A DNA stretch of 10,674 bases from Gammaproteobacteria bacterium (GCA_029287695.1 JARFQQ010000130.1:1-10674), one strand, 5' to 3'. Counted from the first letter of the stretch, positions 1-6,895 are shown. Notes: generated by a model from the sequence alone, not told the origin. A program made the numbers and translations.

Positions 1-556
1 CGACACGGTCGATGAAATGCCCCACGATGCGCGAGAAGAAGACCACGAAGGTGTTCACGACACCCTGGATCAGGGTCATGGTCACCATGTCGCCATTGGC
101 AACGTGACTGACCTCGTGACCTAGGACCGCCTCCACCTCGCCACGGTTCATCGATTGCAGCAGGCCGGTGCTGACAGCGACAAGGGCACTGTTTTTGTTG
201 GCGCCGGTTGCAAAGGCATTCGGGCTGGGCGAATCGAAAATGCCGACCTCCGGCATGCCAATCCCTGCCTGCTGAGCCTGGCGCTGGACGGTTCCGACGA
301 GCCAGCTTTCGGCTTCATTCGAAGGGGTTTCGATGATTTGCACACCCATGGTCTTCTTCGCGAGCCATTTCGACATCAGCAGCGAAATGATCGAGCCGCC
401 GAAACCGATGACGGCAGAAAGAACCAGCAGAGCCTGCAGGTTCAGATCGACGCCATTCTCTGCCAGGATGCCCTCGAGCCCGAGCACCTGGAAGATGATG
501 GAGATGAGCACCATGATGGCGACGTTCGTCGCCAGAAAAAGTCCGATTCTCAGCAT
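1..556 (-). CDS. htpX: HtpX, membrane zinc metalloprotease (M48 family), 3' part beyond window
   Basis: HtpX is an inner-membrane zinc endopeptidase that degrades damaged or misfolded membrane proteins and works alongside FtsH. The visible 185 residues run off the left edge; E. coli HtpX has 293. Two N-terminal hydrophobic segments (about 4-25 and 40-61) are followed by a cytosolic segment. The zinc motif HEVSH is at residues 147-151 (zinc ligands H147 and H151, catalytic E148). Family-typical stretches are also present: [17 protein letters not shown] and [17 protein letters not shown], the last forming the third membrane segment. The third zinc ligand, a Glu, lies outside the window. The start chosen at 556 gives the usual MLRI-type N-terminus. 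No clear Shine-Dalgarno is visible. The gene lies 86 bases downstream of the response regulator on the same strand and may be partly co-transcribed with it. It also has its own promoter candidate. The identification is very secure. Confidence 0.95.
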   Translation of the reverse strand, partial: MLRIGLFLATNVAIMVLISIIFQVLGLEGILAENGVDLNLQALLVLSAVIGFGGSIISLLMSKWLAKKTMGVQIIETPSNEAESWLVGTVQRQAQQAGIGMPEVGIFDSPSPNAFATGANKNSALVAVSTGLLQSMNRGEVEAVLGHEVSHVANGDMVTMTLIQGVVNTFVVFFSRIVGHFIDRV

Positions 557-591
557 GTGCGTTTGTCTTTTGTAGATGTAACTCAGGAACT

Positions 592-620
592 ATATGCAGG
601 ATCGATGCCGCAAAATCAAG
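592..620 (-). promoter_or_regulatory. Candidate sigma-32-like (heat-shock) promoter of htpX
   Basis: Reading the minus strand, CTTGATT (614-620) is followed after 14 bases by CTGCATAT (592-599). The sigma-32 consensus is CTTGAAA, 11-16 bases, CCCCATNT, so 5 of 7 and 6 of 7 defined positions match. The same stretch can be read as a sigma-70 promoter, TTGATT with 17 bases to CATATA. It would start transcription about 25-30 bases before the htpX ATG. E. coli htpX is a known heat-shock gene, which makes the heat-shock reading plausible but not proven. Confidence 0.35.
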
Positions 621-642
621 GGGTGATGGGGTATGGGTATTC

Positions 643-1332
643 TCACTGCCAGCCGTCGAATCGATAACCAGCGCCATAAACCGTGGTGATGAGCCTCGGG
701 TTCGCGGGGTCTGCTTCGATACGCTTGCGCAGTTTCGAGATATGCTGGTCCAGGGTGCGGCTGTTGGGCATGTGCTCGTATCCCCAGGCATGGTCGAAGA
801 GCTGGTCTCGCGTCACGACTTCCCCGGGATGCCGGCTGAACAGCTCCAGAATGCGGATTTCCCTGAGACTGAGGTCAATCGAGACCTCGCCACGTCGTGC
901 GCGTAATTCTGACGGAAATACCTGCAGATCCCCGAAGAGAAAACTGCGTACATCCCGGCTTTCACCACTCTTGAGCAGACGTCGCGCAATGGCACGTATC
1001 CGTGCAACAACCTCGCGGGTTCCGAAAGGCTTTGTGATGTAGTCATCTGCACCGAGCTCGAGCCCCAGGACGCGATCGATTTCCTCGCTTTTTGCACTCA
1101 GGAAGATCACCGGCACCTGTTCGTCGAGCCGGCGAATCTCGCGGCAGAGGCTGTAGCCATCGAGTCCGGGCATCATGATGTCCAGCAGAACAAAATCCGG
1201 CCTCTCTTCCCTGAAGCGTTCCATGGCCTGAATACCATCCTCTGCGAGGAGTGTTTCGTAGCCTTCGTTCGACAGCAGCTCCCCGAGACCGGCCAGAATA
1301 TTGGGATCATCCTCGGCGATCAGGATTTTCAT
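643..1332 (-). CDS. Response regulator, OmpR/PhoB family (receiver + winged helix)
   Basis: This is a 229-residue DNA-binding response regulator of normal length for the family. The N-terminal receiver domain (about 1-118) has the acidic pair E7/D8/D9, phospho-acceptor D51 in LLDIMMPG, switch residues S79 and Y98, and the conserved K101 in TKPF. The C-terminal winged-helix domain (about 130-227) has the LSLREIRILELF start, the RTLDQHISKLRKRIE recognition-helix region and the terminal VYGAGYRF wing. It is the partner of the kinase encoded immediately upstream: the two genes overlap by ATGA. A strong Shine-Dalgarno (GGGGAGAG) sits about 5 bases before its ATG inside the kinase gene, as in translational coupling. 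Next downstream is htpX. The regulon cannot be read directly. A CpxR/OmpR-like direct-repeat site upstream of the neighbouring VWA gene is the best candidate target, by inference. The exact subfamily (CpxR, PhoB or other) is unresolved. Confidence 0.97.
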   Translation of the reverse strand: MKILIAEDDPNILAGLGELLSNEGYETLLAEDGIQAMERFREERPDFVLLDIMMPGLDGYSLCREIRRLDEQVPVIFLSAKSEEIDRVLGLELGADDYITKPFGTREVVARIRAIARRLLKSGESRDVRSFLFGDLQVFPSELRARRGEVSIDLSLREIRILELFSRHPGEVVTRDQLFDHAWGYEHMPNSRTLDQHISKLRKRIEADPANPRLITTVYGAGYRFDGWQ

Positions 1333-2912
1333 GGCATCTCTCCCCGAATGACTGGCAACCGGAGTGTGAAGCAGGCCCCCGGGCTGGCATCGCTGACCCT
1401 GAGATCACCACCGAGCCTCTGTGCCTGCTGTCGCGCAATGGTCAGCCCGATACCCGTTCCGGATACCCCCTCTGTCAGGCTGTTGCCGATGCGATAGAAC
1501 GCATCGAAGATCTTTTTCTGCTCAGCGGCCGGAATGCCGGCTCCATGATCCCGCACGCTGATGACGAGCTGGCCATCTGCGACGCGCGTTGCAACATCGA
1601 CCGCGCCGCCATCGGCAGCATACTTCTCGACGTTACTGAGCAGGTTGTTCAGGATCTGCTCGAGCATGTCCGCATCGGTTTCGAGGGTGGCGCCTGCCTG
1701 CAGATCAGCGCGAACCTCAAGTCCGCGTGTGCGAAATCCCGGCAGGAAGTGATCCAGTGTCTGGCGTACCAGCGCATCGATGTCCACCTCGCGAATATGC
1801 AGCGGCGGCATGCGCGAGAAATTGAGGACGTTGCCGATGAGCCTGCCAAGCCGCTGGCTTTCGCTGATGATGATGCCCAGATAGTTGCGCTGCCCGGGAT
1901 CGTCCCCGAGTTGTTCCTCGAGCATTTCGGCATACATGCGGATATTGGTCAGCGGGGTCTTGAGCTCATGCGAAACCTGGCTGACGAATTCCACCTTGCG
2001 CGTCGCCTCCCGCAGTTCGCGTGTCTGCTCGCGGTAGAGATAGAGCGCCAGTCCGACGAGGACCACTGCCAGCGTACCCAGCAGCAACAGCAGGCCAAAA
2101 CCGGCAGCAGCGGCAGTCGGTTGACTGCCGGCATATTCGAGTGTCCAGCTCGAGAGCGGATAGCTCAACGGGTAGTGGTGGTAGGTTTCTCCCGGTTCCG
2201 GCACGTAACTGCCCCACTGGTAGATCTCCTGGCCGGCAGCGTCTCGCAGGCGAATACTGAAGTCCGCTGTCTCGTCTTCCGGCAACAGCCCGATCAGATC
2301 CGACTTGAGACGTGCGGGTTCCAGCGCCAGGCCGATGGTTTCACCAGCCGGGGAGCGCCACCAGAACAGGAGGCGGGTTCCTGCACCCCAGTGCCACATG
2401 TACCAGCCGGCAGCGGATTGCATCCCGTCCGATTCGCGCGCACTCTTGCGAAAGACACTCGAGAGCGACGGTGAGGGAGCGGCAGAGATGCCGGCTTCGC
2501 TTTCGGTACGCCTGGCCTGCAGCAGGGAAGGATCCCGCCAGATGGCTTCCAGGCGTTCCACGAAATCCTGTTCGTCGCTGGAGAGGGGATCCCGGGGGAA
2601 GAGGCGCCTGTTATCCGGACCCAGCAGGAAGAGTTGCCTGACACGGATTTCATCCGCGAGCCTCGTCTGCAGTCCCCGCGCGTCAAGCGGCCATGTCGGG
2701 AGGCGCTGTCGCCAGTCATCGGCAAGGGAGGAGAGGTAATCCTGTATCGTCTGGTCGACCTGTTGCAAGCGCGCCTCGACGAGCTGGTCGTATCGCGCCT
2801 GCTGTATCTCGCTGTCGCTGGTCAGCAGGCGGTAGGCCTGCCAGCCGAGCAGAGCCAGTGGCAGCACGACCATTGCGACGAGCAGGAGCAGGTTGGCATG
2901 ACGTTTCTTCAT
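1329..2912 (-). CDS. Sensor histidine kinase with periplasmic domain, no HAMP
   Basis: This 527-residue membrane histidine kinase autophosphorylates on histidine and should pass the phosphate to the response regulator that follows. A short basic N-terminus (MKKRH) leads into membrane segment 1 (about 8-27). A periplasmic region of about 235 residues (30-265) matches no family I recognise. It is rich in Trp and Tyr in its second half, for example YMWHWGAG and LLFWW at 171-185. Membrane segment 2 is at about 267-293. HisKA follows with H315 in SHELKTP. The ATPase domain has the N-box (LLSNVEKYA, N427), G1 (DHGAGI, 455-460), F-box (FDAFYR, 469-474) and G2 (GTGIGL, 485-490). Only about 20 residues separate membrane segment 2 from the phospho-histidine, so there is no room for a HAMP domain. 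No good ribosome site is seen before its ATG. The gene begins 44 bases after the VWA terminator, so it probably has its own, unidentified promoter or depends on read-through. Confidence 0.96.
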   Translation of the reverse strand: MKKRHANLLLLVAMVVLPLALLGWQAYRLLTSDSEIQQARYDQLVEARLQQVDQTIQDYLSSLADDWRQRLPTWPLDARGLQTRLADEIRVRQLFLLGPDNRRLFPRDPLSSDEQDFVERLEAIWRDPSLLQARRTESEAGISAAPSPSLSSVFRKSARESDGMQSAAGWYMWHWGAGTRLLFWWRSPAGETIGLALEPARLKSDLIGLLPEDETADFSIRLRDAAGQEIYQWGSYVPEPGETYHHYPLSYPLSSWTLEYAGSQPTAAAAGFGLLLLLGTLAVVLVGLALYLYREQTRELREATRKVEFVSQVSHELKTPLTNIRMYAEMLEEQLGDDPGQRNYLGIIISESQRLGRLIGNVLNFSRMPPLHIREVDIDALVRQTLDHFLPGFRTRGLEVRADLQAGATLETDADMLEQILNNLLSNVEKYAADGGAVDVATRVADGQLVISVRDHGAGIPAAEQKKIFDAFYRIGNSLTEGVSGTGIGLTIARQQAQRLGGDLRVSDASPGACFTLRLPVIRGEMP

Positions 2913-2955
2913 GCGCTGAGGTTACCCGTATTCCGTTGTCGCATAAACAGGCGAG

Positions 2956-2989
2956 AAAAACGGGGCGGAGTCTGTTCGACTCCGTCCCG
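2956..2989 (-). terminator. Rho-independent terminator after the VWA gene
   Basis: On the minus strand a 12-base stem (2978-2989 with 2961-2972, one mismatch) encloses a 5-base loop (2973-2977) and is followed directly by TTTTT (2956-2960). The stem is GC-rich (GACTCCG core). It lies 22 bases after the VWA stop codon and 43 bases before the kinase ATG, so it should end the VWA transcript and limit read-through into the two-component genes. Read on the plus strand the mismatch becomes a G-U pair, but no plus-strand gene or T-run fits there. Confidence 0.85.
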
Positions 2990-3011
2990 ACCGGTTCCGG
3001 GAATAGCGTGA

Positions 3012-4346
3012 TCAGTAATTCTGCTGTGTATCCTGGCGATACTGCTTTGCCCTGATCGACTTGCGTGTTTTATCCCACTCCTCGTCCAGCGTGATAGCCT
3101 CGGCTTCCGACTCGACTTCGGCGCTGAAGGCCTCGAGCTGTTCCTTCTCCTCGCCACCGAGCATCGCTCCCTGGGCGCGCACGAAATCTGCGCTCGAATT
3201 GAGCAGGCTTTGCGCTTCCTCGCGCTTTCCCTCGTCACGCAGTTGCAGGGCTTGCTTGCTCATCTCGTTGGCGACCTGCTTTGTCGCTGTCGTGACAACT
3301 TCACGGTTGCGTGACCTCGCAATCTCTTCGTCAGAGGCTGAATAGCTGACGGTGACCTTGTCAGTGACATCTTCCTGTCGGCTATTCGCCATGTTCCGGT
3401 AGCTGACCGTGACATTCGCCAGGTCGCGTGTTTCGTTGGCCATGCCTTCCGGCACTTCGACCTCGAGCAGGATGTATTTCTCCTGGTCACTGTAAAGCTG
3501 GTTCATGCGTGTCGTCACCTCGCGACCCAGAATCTGCCCGTGTCTGCCGAGGATGCGCAAAGGCCGGATGCCGTCCCTGAGCTCGATGCGAATGAGAAGA
3601 TCCTGGGCGACAACCGAGAGGACATCGCCGAACTCGTAATTGAATATCTTCACTAGGTCCTCGGGATCATCGACGAAGGCGTGGTTGCCGTCACTGTAAC
3701 CCGCGAGATTTGCCATCAGGTCTTCGTTATAGCCTGCGCCAAGTCCGATGGTGGTGACACTGATGCCTTCCTTGCCGAGGGACATGCCCAGCTCGCCAAG
3801 TTCCGTGGCCGTGCTCGGGCCGACATTGGCCTGTCCGTCCGAGAGCAGGATGATGCGATTGACACGTTCCTTGTCGATGAACTTGCGGACTTCCCTGGCT
3901 CCCTTGCTGACGCCTGCAAACAGTGCCGTCTGTCCATCTGCCTTCATTGCCCTGATGGCGCGCCGGATTTCACGCTTGTCTGCAACGCGGGTCGCAGGCA
4001 CCAGCACCTTGACGTGCGAGTCATAGCTGATAACCGAGAGAATGTCGTCCTCATCGAGCAAGTCGACGGCCAGCAGAGCTGCCTCTTTCGCCTCCTCGAG
4101 TTTTTCGCCTGTCATGGAGCCGGACTCGTCCAGAACGAGGGCAATGTTGGCCGGCGTTCTCTCTTCGGGGCCGCTGAGTTCGAAACCCGTGAGTGATATC
4201 TTCAGAAAGGTCGTGTGTTCGCGCCCGGCTTCGACGACGGGGGTGCCGAGTTCCGCGCGCAGCTCAATCTGTCTTCCCTGTGCCGGCAAGGCGAACAGGC
4301 TCGTCAGAAAGAGCAGAAAGAGTGTTGTGAATGCGTTTTTTTTCAT
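3012..4346 (-). CDS. Exported von Willebrand factor A (VWA) domain protein, MIDAS intact
   Basis: This 444-residue protein has an N-terminal signal peptide (basic MKKN, hydrophobic 6-20, probable cleavage after LPA near residue 22), so it should act in the periplasm or envelope. No lipobox is seen. A VWA domain follows (about 66-240) with an intact metal-ion-dependent adhesion site: D73, S75 and S77 in DESGSM, T140 in GQTALF and D170 in LLSDG. A beta-rich region (about 245-335) follows. The C-terminal part (about 337-430) is charged and probably helical. VWA domains with this site bind protein partners through a divalent metal. The partner here is unknown. The best general match by eye is the broad group of secreted bacterial VWA proteins (COG2304-like). 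The start is supported by GAGG 7 bases before the ATG. The gene is followed by a terminator and then a histidine kinase, suggesting a role in envelope sensing, but this is inference. Confidence 0.9.
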   Translation of the reverse strand: MKKNAFTTLFLLFLTSLFALPAQGRQIELRAELGTPVVEAGREHTTFLKISLTGFELSGPEERTPANIALVLDESGSMTGEKLEEAKEAALLAVDLLDEDDILSVISYDSHVKVLVPATRVADKREIRRAIRAMKADGQTALFAGVSKGAREVRKFIDKERVNRIILLSDGQANVGPSTATELGELGMSLGKEGISVTTIGLGAGYNEDLMANLAGYSDGNHAFVDDPEDLVKIFNYEFGDVLSVVAQDLLIRIELRDGIRPLRILGRHGQILGREVTTRMNQLYSDQEKYILLEVEVPEGMANETRDLANVTVSYRNMANSRQEDVTDKVTVSYSASDEEIARSRNREVVTTATKQVANEMSKQALQLRDEGKREEAQSLLNSSADFVRAQGAMLGGEEKEQLEAFSAEVESEAEAITLDEEWDKTRKSIRAKQYRQDTQQNY

Positions 4347-4363
4347 CGTGTTGCCTCGTCTGC

Positions 4364-4392
4364 ATTGTGAGTTGCTATCAATCCCTGATCAA
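4364..4392 (-). promoter_or_regulatory. Weak candidate promoter of the VWA gene
   Basis: On the minus strand TTGATC (4387-4392) and CACAAT (4364-4369) are separated by 17 bases, giving a start about 10 bases before the VWA ATG, which is short. An alternative is GACAAT at 4424-4429 without a recognisable -35 element. That one would place the GTAAA repeats near position -58, the usual place for an OmpR-family activator. The sequence does not decide between the two. Confidence 0.25.
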
Positions 4393-4444
4393 GAGAGTTA
4401 AGGCTTTTTCAGGGTGCATTCTGATTGTCGGCCAGGGATTGGCC
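4379..4444. repeat. Inverted repeats upstream of the VWA gene
   Basis: CAATCCCTG (4379-4387) is perfectly complementary to CAGGGATTG (4433-4441), with 45 bases between. The right arm also lies within a local inverted repeat, GGCCA (4430-4434) and TGGCC (4440-4444), with a 5-base loop. They lie between the GTAAA repeats and the VWA start. They could be a second operator or a leader structure. No known family is recognised. Confidence 0.4.
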
Positions 4445-4461
4445 ATGAAGGTCAGATCGAG

Positions 4462-4488
4462 GTAAAGAGATTGTAAAAAGGGTGTAAA
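4462..4488. promoter_or_regulatory. Three GTAAA direct repeats, CpxR/OmpR-family-like operator
   Basis: On the plus strand GTAAA occurs at 4462-4466, 4473-4477 and 4484-4488, exactly one helical turn (11 bases) apart. The known CpxR box is two GTAAA elements separated by a few bases, and OmpR/PhoB-family regulators generally bind 11-base-spaced direct repeats as dimers. The site lies in the 180-base gap between corB and the VWA gene, 116-142 bases before the VWA ATG. The OmpR-family regulator encoded at 643-1332 is the obvious candidate to bind it, but this is inference. Confidence 0.6.
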
Positions 4489-4526
4489 AGAACAGGGTCC
4501 GTTATCTGGCCGGGCTTGCCCGCTGT

Positions 4527-5801
4527 TTACTTCTTCTGTTTTTTGCGCAGCTTGGGCAGGAATCTCACGACTTTCACCATGTTGTCCTCTGTCTGCAGGA
4601 TTTCCACGGGATAACCGCCCAGCAACATACTGGTGTTGGGTTCGGGAATCGATTCCATGTGTTCGAGGATGAGTCCGTTGAGCGTTTTCGGTCCATCAGT
4701 TGGCAGTGTCCAGCCGGTCAGCTTGACGAGTTCTCGCAGGTTGACGCTGCCCTTGACGAGAACGCTGCCGTCCGCCTGCTCGTTGACATCGCTGATGGAT
4801 GCTGTCGGCGTCGTGGTGAACTCGCCGACAATCTGCTCGATGATATTGCCGAAAGTGACGAGTCCCTGCAGATCGCCGTATTCGTCAACCACCAGTCCGA
4901 TGCGGCGCCGGTCACGCTGGAAATTGTTGATGAGCTTGCTCAGCGAGGTGCCTTCGGGAATGTAGTAGGGCGGCTTGGCCAGTTCGATGATGCCTTCCTT
5001 GGTGATCTCGTGCCGCATCGCCATGCGCAGCAAGCGCCGTGTGTGGATTTGCCCGACGATATTGTCGAGGCTGCCATCGAAGACCAGAAGTCGTGTGAAA
5101 TGCGTATTCTCGAGGTAGTCCTCGATATCGTCGAGGGGGTCCTGCAGATCGATGCCCGAGACCTCGTTACGCGGAATCATGATGTCCTCGACCGTCGTCT
5201 TCTCGAGATCGAGCAGGCCGATCAGCATCTGGCGATGACGCTTCGGAATGAGTGCGGTCGCCTCGTTGACGACCGTACGCAGTTCGTCCTGGCTCAGGGA
5301 CTGCTCGCCATCCCCGCCGCTTTTCACGCCGAGCATGCCCAGATGGAAAGCGGTGACACGGTTGACGAGCCAGACAACAGGAAAGAGCAGTTTCAGCAGC
5401 AGGGTATAAACAGCCGCTGCCGGGTAAGCGATGCGTTCCGGATGCAATGCCGCGAAGGTCTTCGGGATAACCTCCGCATAGATCAGGACGACAAACGTCA
5501 GGATGCCCGTGGCCGCGGCGATCGCTGCCTCCCCGCCGAGCCGCAGCGCGATCACGGTCGCGATGGCAGAAGCCAGGATATTGACGAAGTTATTGCCCAG
5601 CAGGATCAGGCCGATGAGGCGTTCCGGCGTCTGCAACAATTTCAGGGCCCTGCGGGCACCCCGGTGCCCCTCCTTGGCAAGGTGCTTCAACCGGTAGCGG
5701 TTGAGCATCATGAGTGCTGTTTCTGAACTCGAGAAAAACGCCGAGCACATCAGCAGGAAAAGCAGCAGTGTGAAGAGGATGCCTAACGGTATGTCGGACA
5801 A
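4527..5801 (-). CDS. corB: CorB/HlyC-type CNNM and CBS domain membrane protein
   Basis: This 424-residue inner-membrane protein belongs to the CNNM (DUF21) family, linked to Mg2+/Co2+ transport or efflux. The membrane domain (about 1-160) has the family signatures SSSETAL (24-30), GNN (69-71) and AEVIPKTFA (109-117). A CBS pair follows (about 195-325), beginning near the DIMIPR motif (206-211) and containing the VVDEYGDLQGLVT stretch (304-316). The C-terminal CorC_HlyC domain (about 335-415) has a basic tail, RKKQKK. Length and order are typical of E. coli YfjD/CorB. The start is a TTG at 5801-5799. An in-frame TGA lies 24 bases upstream with no ATG or GTG between, and the resulting N-terminus (MSDIPLG) fits relatives; the next Met is residue 18. 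The Shine-Dalgarno is weak (AGG 9 bases upstream). The gene is divergent from the ATPase gene at 5957 and 180 bases upstream of the VWA gene. Confidence 0.94.
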   Translation of the reverse strand: MSDIPLGILFTLLLFLLMCSAFFSSSETALMMLNRYRLKHLAKEGHRGARRALKLLQTPERLIGLILLGNNFVNILASAIATVIALRLGGEAAIAAATGILTFVVLIYAEVIPKTFAALHPERIAYPAAAVYTLLLKLLFPVVWLVNRVTAFHLGMLGVKSGGDGEQSLSQDELRTVVNEATALIPKRHRQMLIGLLDLEKTTVEDIMIPRNEVSGIDLQDPLDDIEDYLENTHFTRLLVFDGSLDNIVGQIHTRRLLRMAMRHEITKEGIIELAKPPYYIPEGTSLSKLINNFQRDRRRIGLVVDEYGDLQGLVTFGNIIEQIVGEFTTTPTASISDVNEQADGSVLVKGSVNLRELVKLTGWTLPTDGPKTLNGLILEHMESIPEPNTSMLLGGYPVEILQTEDNMVKVVRFLPKLRKKQKK

Positions 5802-5818
5802 GGACGGAGGCCTGTATA

Positions 5819-5840
5819 GCTGTCAGAGATTCATGACAGC
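5819..5840. repeat. Inverted repeat overlapping the corB -10 element
   Basis: GCTGTCA (5819-5825) and TGACAGC (5834-5840) form a perfect 7-base inverted repeat around an 8-base centre. It covers the -10 element and transcription start predicted for corB, a usual place for a repressor operator. On the plus strand it is followed by CGTTTTT and could act as a weak terminator, but no plus-strand gene ends here. Confidence 0.4.
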
Positions 5841-5861
5841 CGTTTTTGCGGGCGGTGTCAA
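5833..5861 (-). promoter_or_regulatory. Sigma-70-type promoter of corB
   Basis: On the minus strand a perfect -35 TTGACA (5856-5861) is 17 bases from TGTCAT (5833-5838), which matches 4 of 6 bases of the -10 consensus. The predicted leader is about 25 bases. The -10 element lies within one arm of an inverted repeat (5819-5840). Confidence 0.55.
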
Positions 5862-5956
5862 CCGTGGATCCAGTGATTCATGCGCTTTTTCCTGTTCTGC
5901 CGGTTCCCGGGCTGGGTTAAGATTGGGCCTGATTTATTGCTGATGATTCCGGAAAA

Positions 5957-6772
5957 ATGATGAATGAAGCCGCCGCTGCGCTGCAGTCCGCCATGATCGA
6001 GGATGAGCCCTACTACGAGCCGGTTGGCCAGGAGATCGAGGTTTTCGAATCCGCCTACCGAAACGGTCTGCCAGTATTGCTCAAGGGACCGACGGGCTGT
6101 GGCAAGACACGTTTCATGGAACACATGGCCTGGCGCCTCGGAAGGCCACTGATCACCGTCTCCTGTCACGATGACCTCACAGCCTCCGACCTCGTGGGAC
6201 GCTATCTCGTCAAGGGCGGCGAGACGACCTGGATCGACGGGCCGCTTGCCCGGTCTGTCCGGCATGGCGCCATCTGCTACCTCGACGAGGTTGTCGAGGC
6301 CCGCAAGGACACTACCGTGGTTATCCATCCCCTTGCGGATGATCGCCGTGAGCTGCCCATCGAGAAGCTTGGCGAGGTTTTGCGCGCGACACCGGAATTC
6401 TGTCTGGCGATGTCCTATAACCCCGGCTACCAGAGCGTTCTCAAGGATCTGAAACAGTCGACCCGCCAGCGTTTTGTTGCCCTCGAGTTTGACTACCCTG
6501 TTGCAGAGCTGGAGCAGACGATCGTCGAGAAGGAGACGGGTATCGACAGTTCCAGTGCGGCCCAGCTCGTCAAGTTTGCCCACATGACACGCAACCTCAA
6601 GGGGCAGGGCCTCGACGAGGGAGCCTCGACACGCCTGCTCGTACATGCTGCGAAGCTCATGCGCGATGGCGTCGATCCCGTGACCGCCTGTGAAACCTCC
6701 ATCTCCCAGGCGCTGACAGATGACGAGGATATGCTCGCGGCAATCAACGAGCTCAGTTCAACACTTTTCTGA
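5957..6772 (+). CDS. MoxR-type AAA+ ATPase, CbbQ/NirQ/NorQ/GpvN family
   Basis: This 271-residue cytoplasmic AAA+ ATPase has the CbbQ/NorQ length and layout. It shows Walker A GPTGCGKT (44-51), the [14 protein letters not shown] region (71-84), Walker B with D110/E111 (ICYLDEV), sensor-1 N155 in SYNPGYQ and a candidate arginine finger in QSTRQRF (167-173). Known relatives work with a VWA-domain partner (CbbO, NorD) to activate or assemble metalloenzymes such as Rubisco or nitric oxide reductase. No CbbO/NorD-like gene follows here, so the client is unknown. The VWA gene at 3012-4346 carries a signal peptide and so is in the wrong compartment to be the obvious partner. Two adjacent ATG codons exist (5957, 5960). 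The second sits at a better distance from GGA at 5951-5953. The gene is divergent from corB and 123 bases before the next gene, so it may be transcribed separately from that gene. Confidence 0.9.
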   Translation: MMNEAAAALQSAMIEDEPYYEPVGQEIEVFESAYRNGLPVLLKGPTGCGKTRFMEHMAWRLGRPLITVSCHDDLTASDLVGRYLVKGGETTWIDGPLARSVRHGAICYLDEVVEARKDTTVVIHPLADDRRELPIEKLGEVLRATPEFCLAMSYNPGYQSVLKDLKQSTRQRFVALEFDYPVAELEQTIVEKETGIDSSSAAQLVKFAHMTRNLKGQGLDEGASTRLLVHAAKLMRDGVDPVTACETSISQALTDDEDMLAAINELSSTLF

Positions 6773-6831
6773 GGTATCTCTGCGCTTGCTGTGAGCCTGC
6801 TGCCGATACCGGTCATACCTGACCTGAATCA

Positions 6832-6853
6832 TTTGCATGTCCCTGCAAAGGGA
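6832..6853 (+). repeat. Small overlapping hairpins before the DUF1451-like gene
   Basis: TTTGCA (6832-6837) and TGCAAA (6844-6849) form one inverted repeat. TCCCT (6840-6844) and AGGGA (6849-6853) form a second, mutually exclusive hairpin with a GCAA tetraloop. No T-run follows, so this is not a convincing terminator for the ATPase gene. It may be an operator or part of the leader of the next gene. Confidence 0.3.
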
Positions 6854-6895
6854 TCAATATTGAATAAAAGAGAGACACCACGAGAGGAGATGGCC

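Noticed and set aside
1251..2474. 407-codon open frame on the plus strand
   Set aside because: It lies opposite the histidine kinase and regulator genes, whose domains and motifs are complete. Its translation shows no recognisable pattern and it has no ribosome site.
4511..4522. Palindrome CGGGCTTGCCCG just after the corB stop, as a terminator
   Set aside because: The arms are only 5 bases with a 2-base centre, too tight for a hairpin loop, and no T-run follows on the minus strand.
4659..5726. 355-codon open frame on the plus strand
   Set aside because: It is antisense to corB, which is fully accounted for by family motifs; a GC-rich shadow frame.
5858..6646. 262-codon open frame on the minus strand
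   Set aside because: It is antisense to the CbbQ-type ATPase with its intact Walker motifs. The protein has no family pattern.
3012..6772. VWA protein as the missing partner of the CbbQ-type ATPase
   Set aside because: The VWA protein carries a signal peptide and should be outside the cytoplasm. The genes are divergent and separated by corB, and CbbO/NorD partners are cytoplasmic with a different layout.
6854..6865. Palindrome TCAATATTGA as an FNR/NnrR-type box
   Set aside because: The FNR-type pattern is TTGAT-N4-ATCAA. Here the half-sites are inverted relative to it, so there is no real match.
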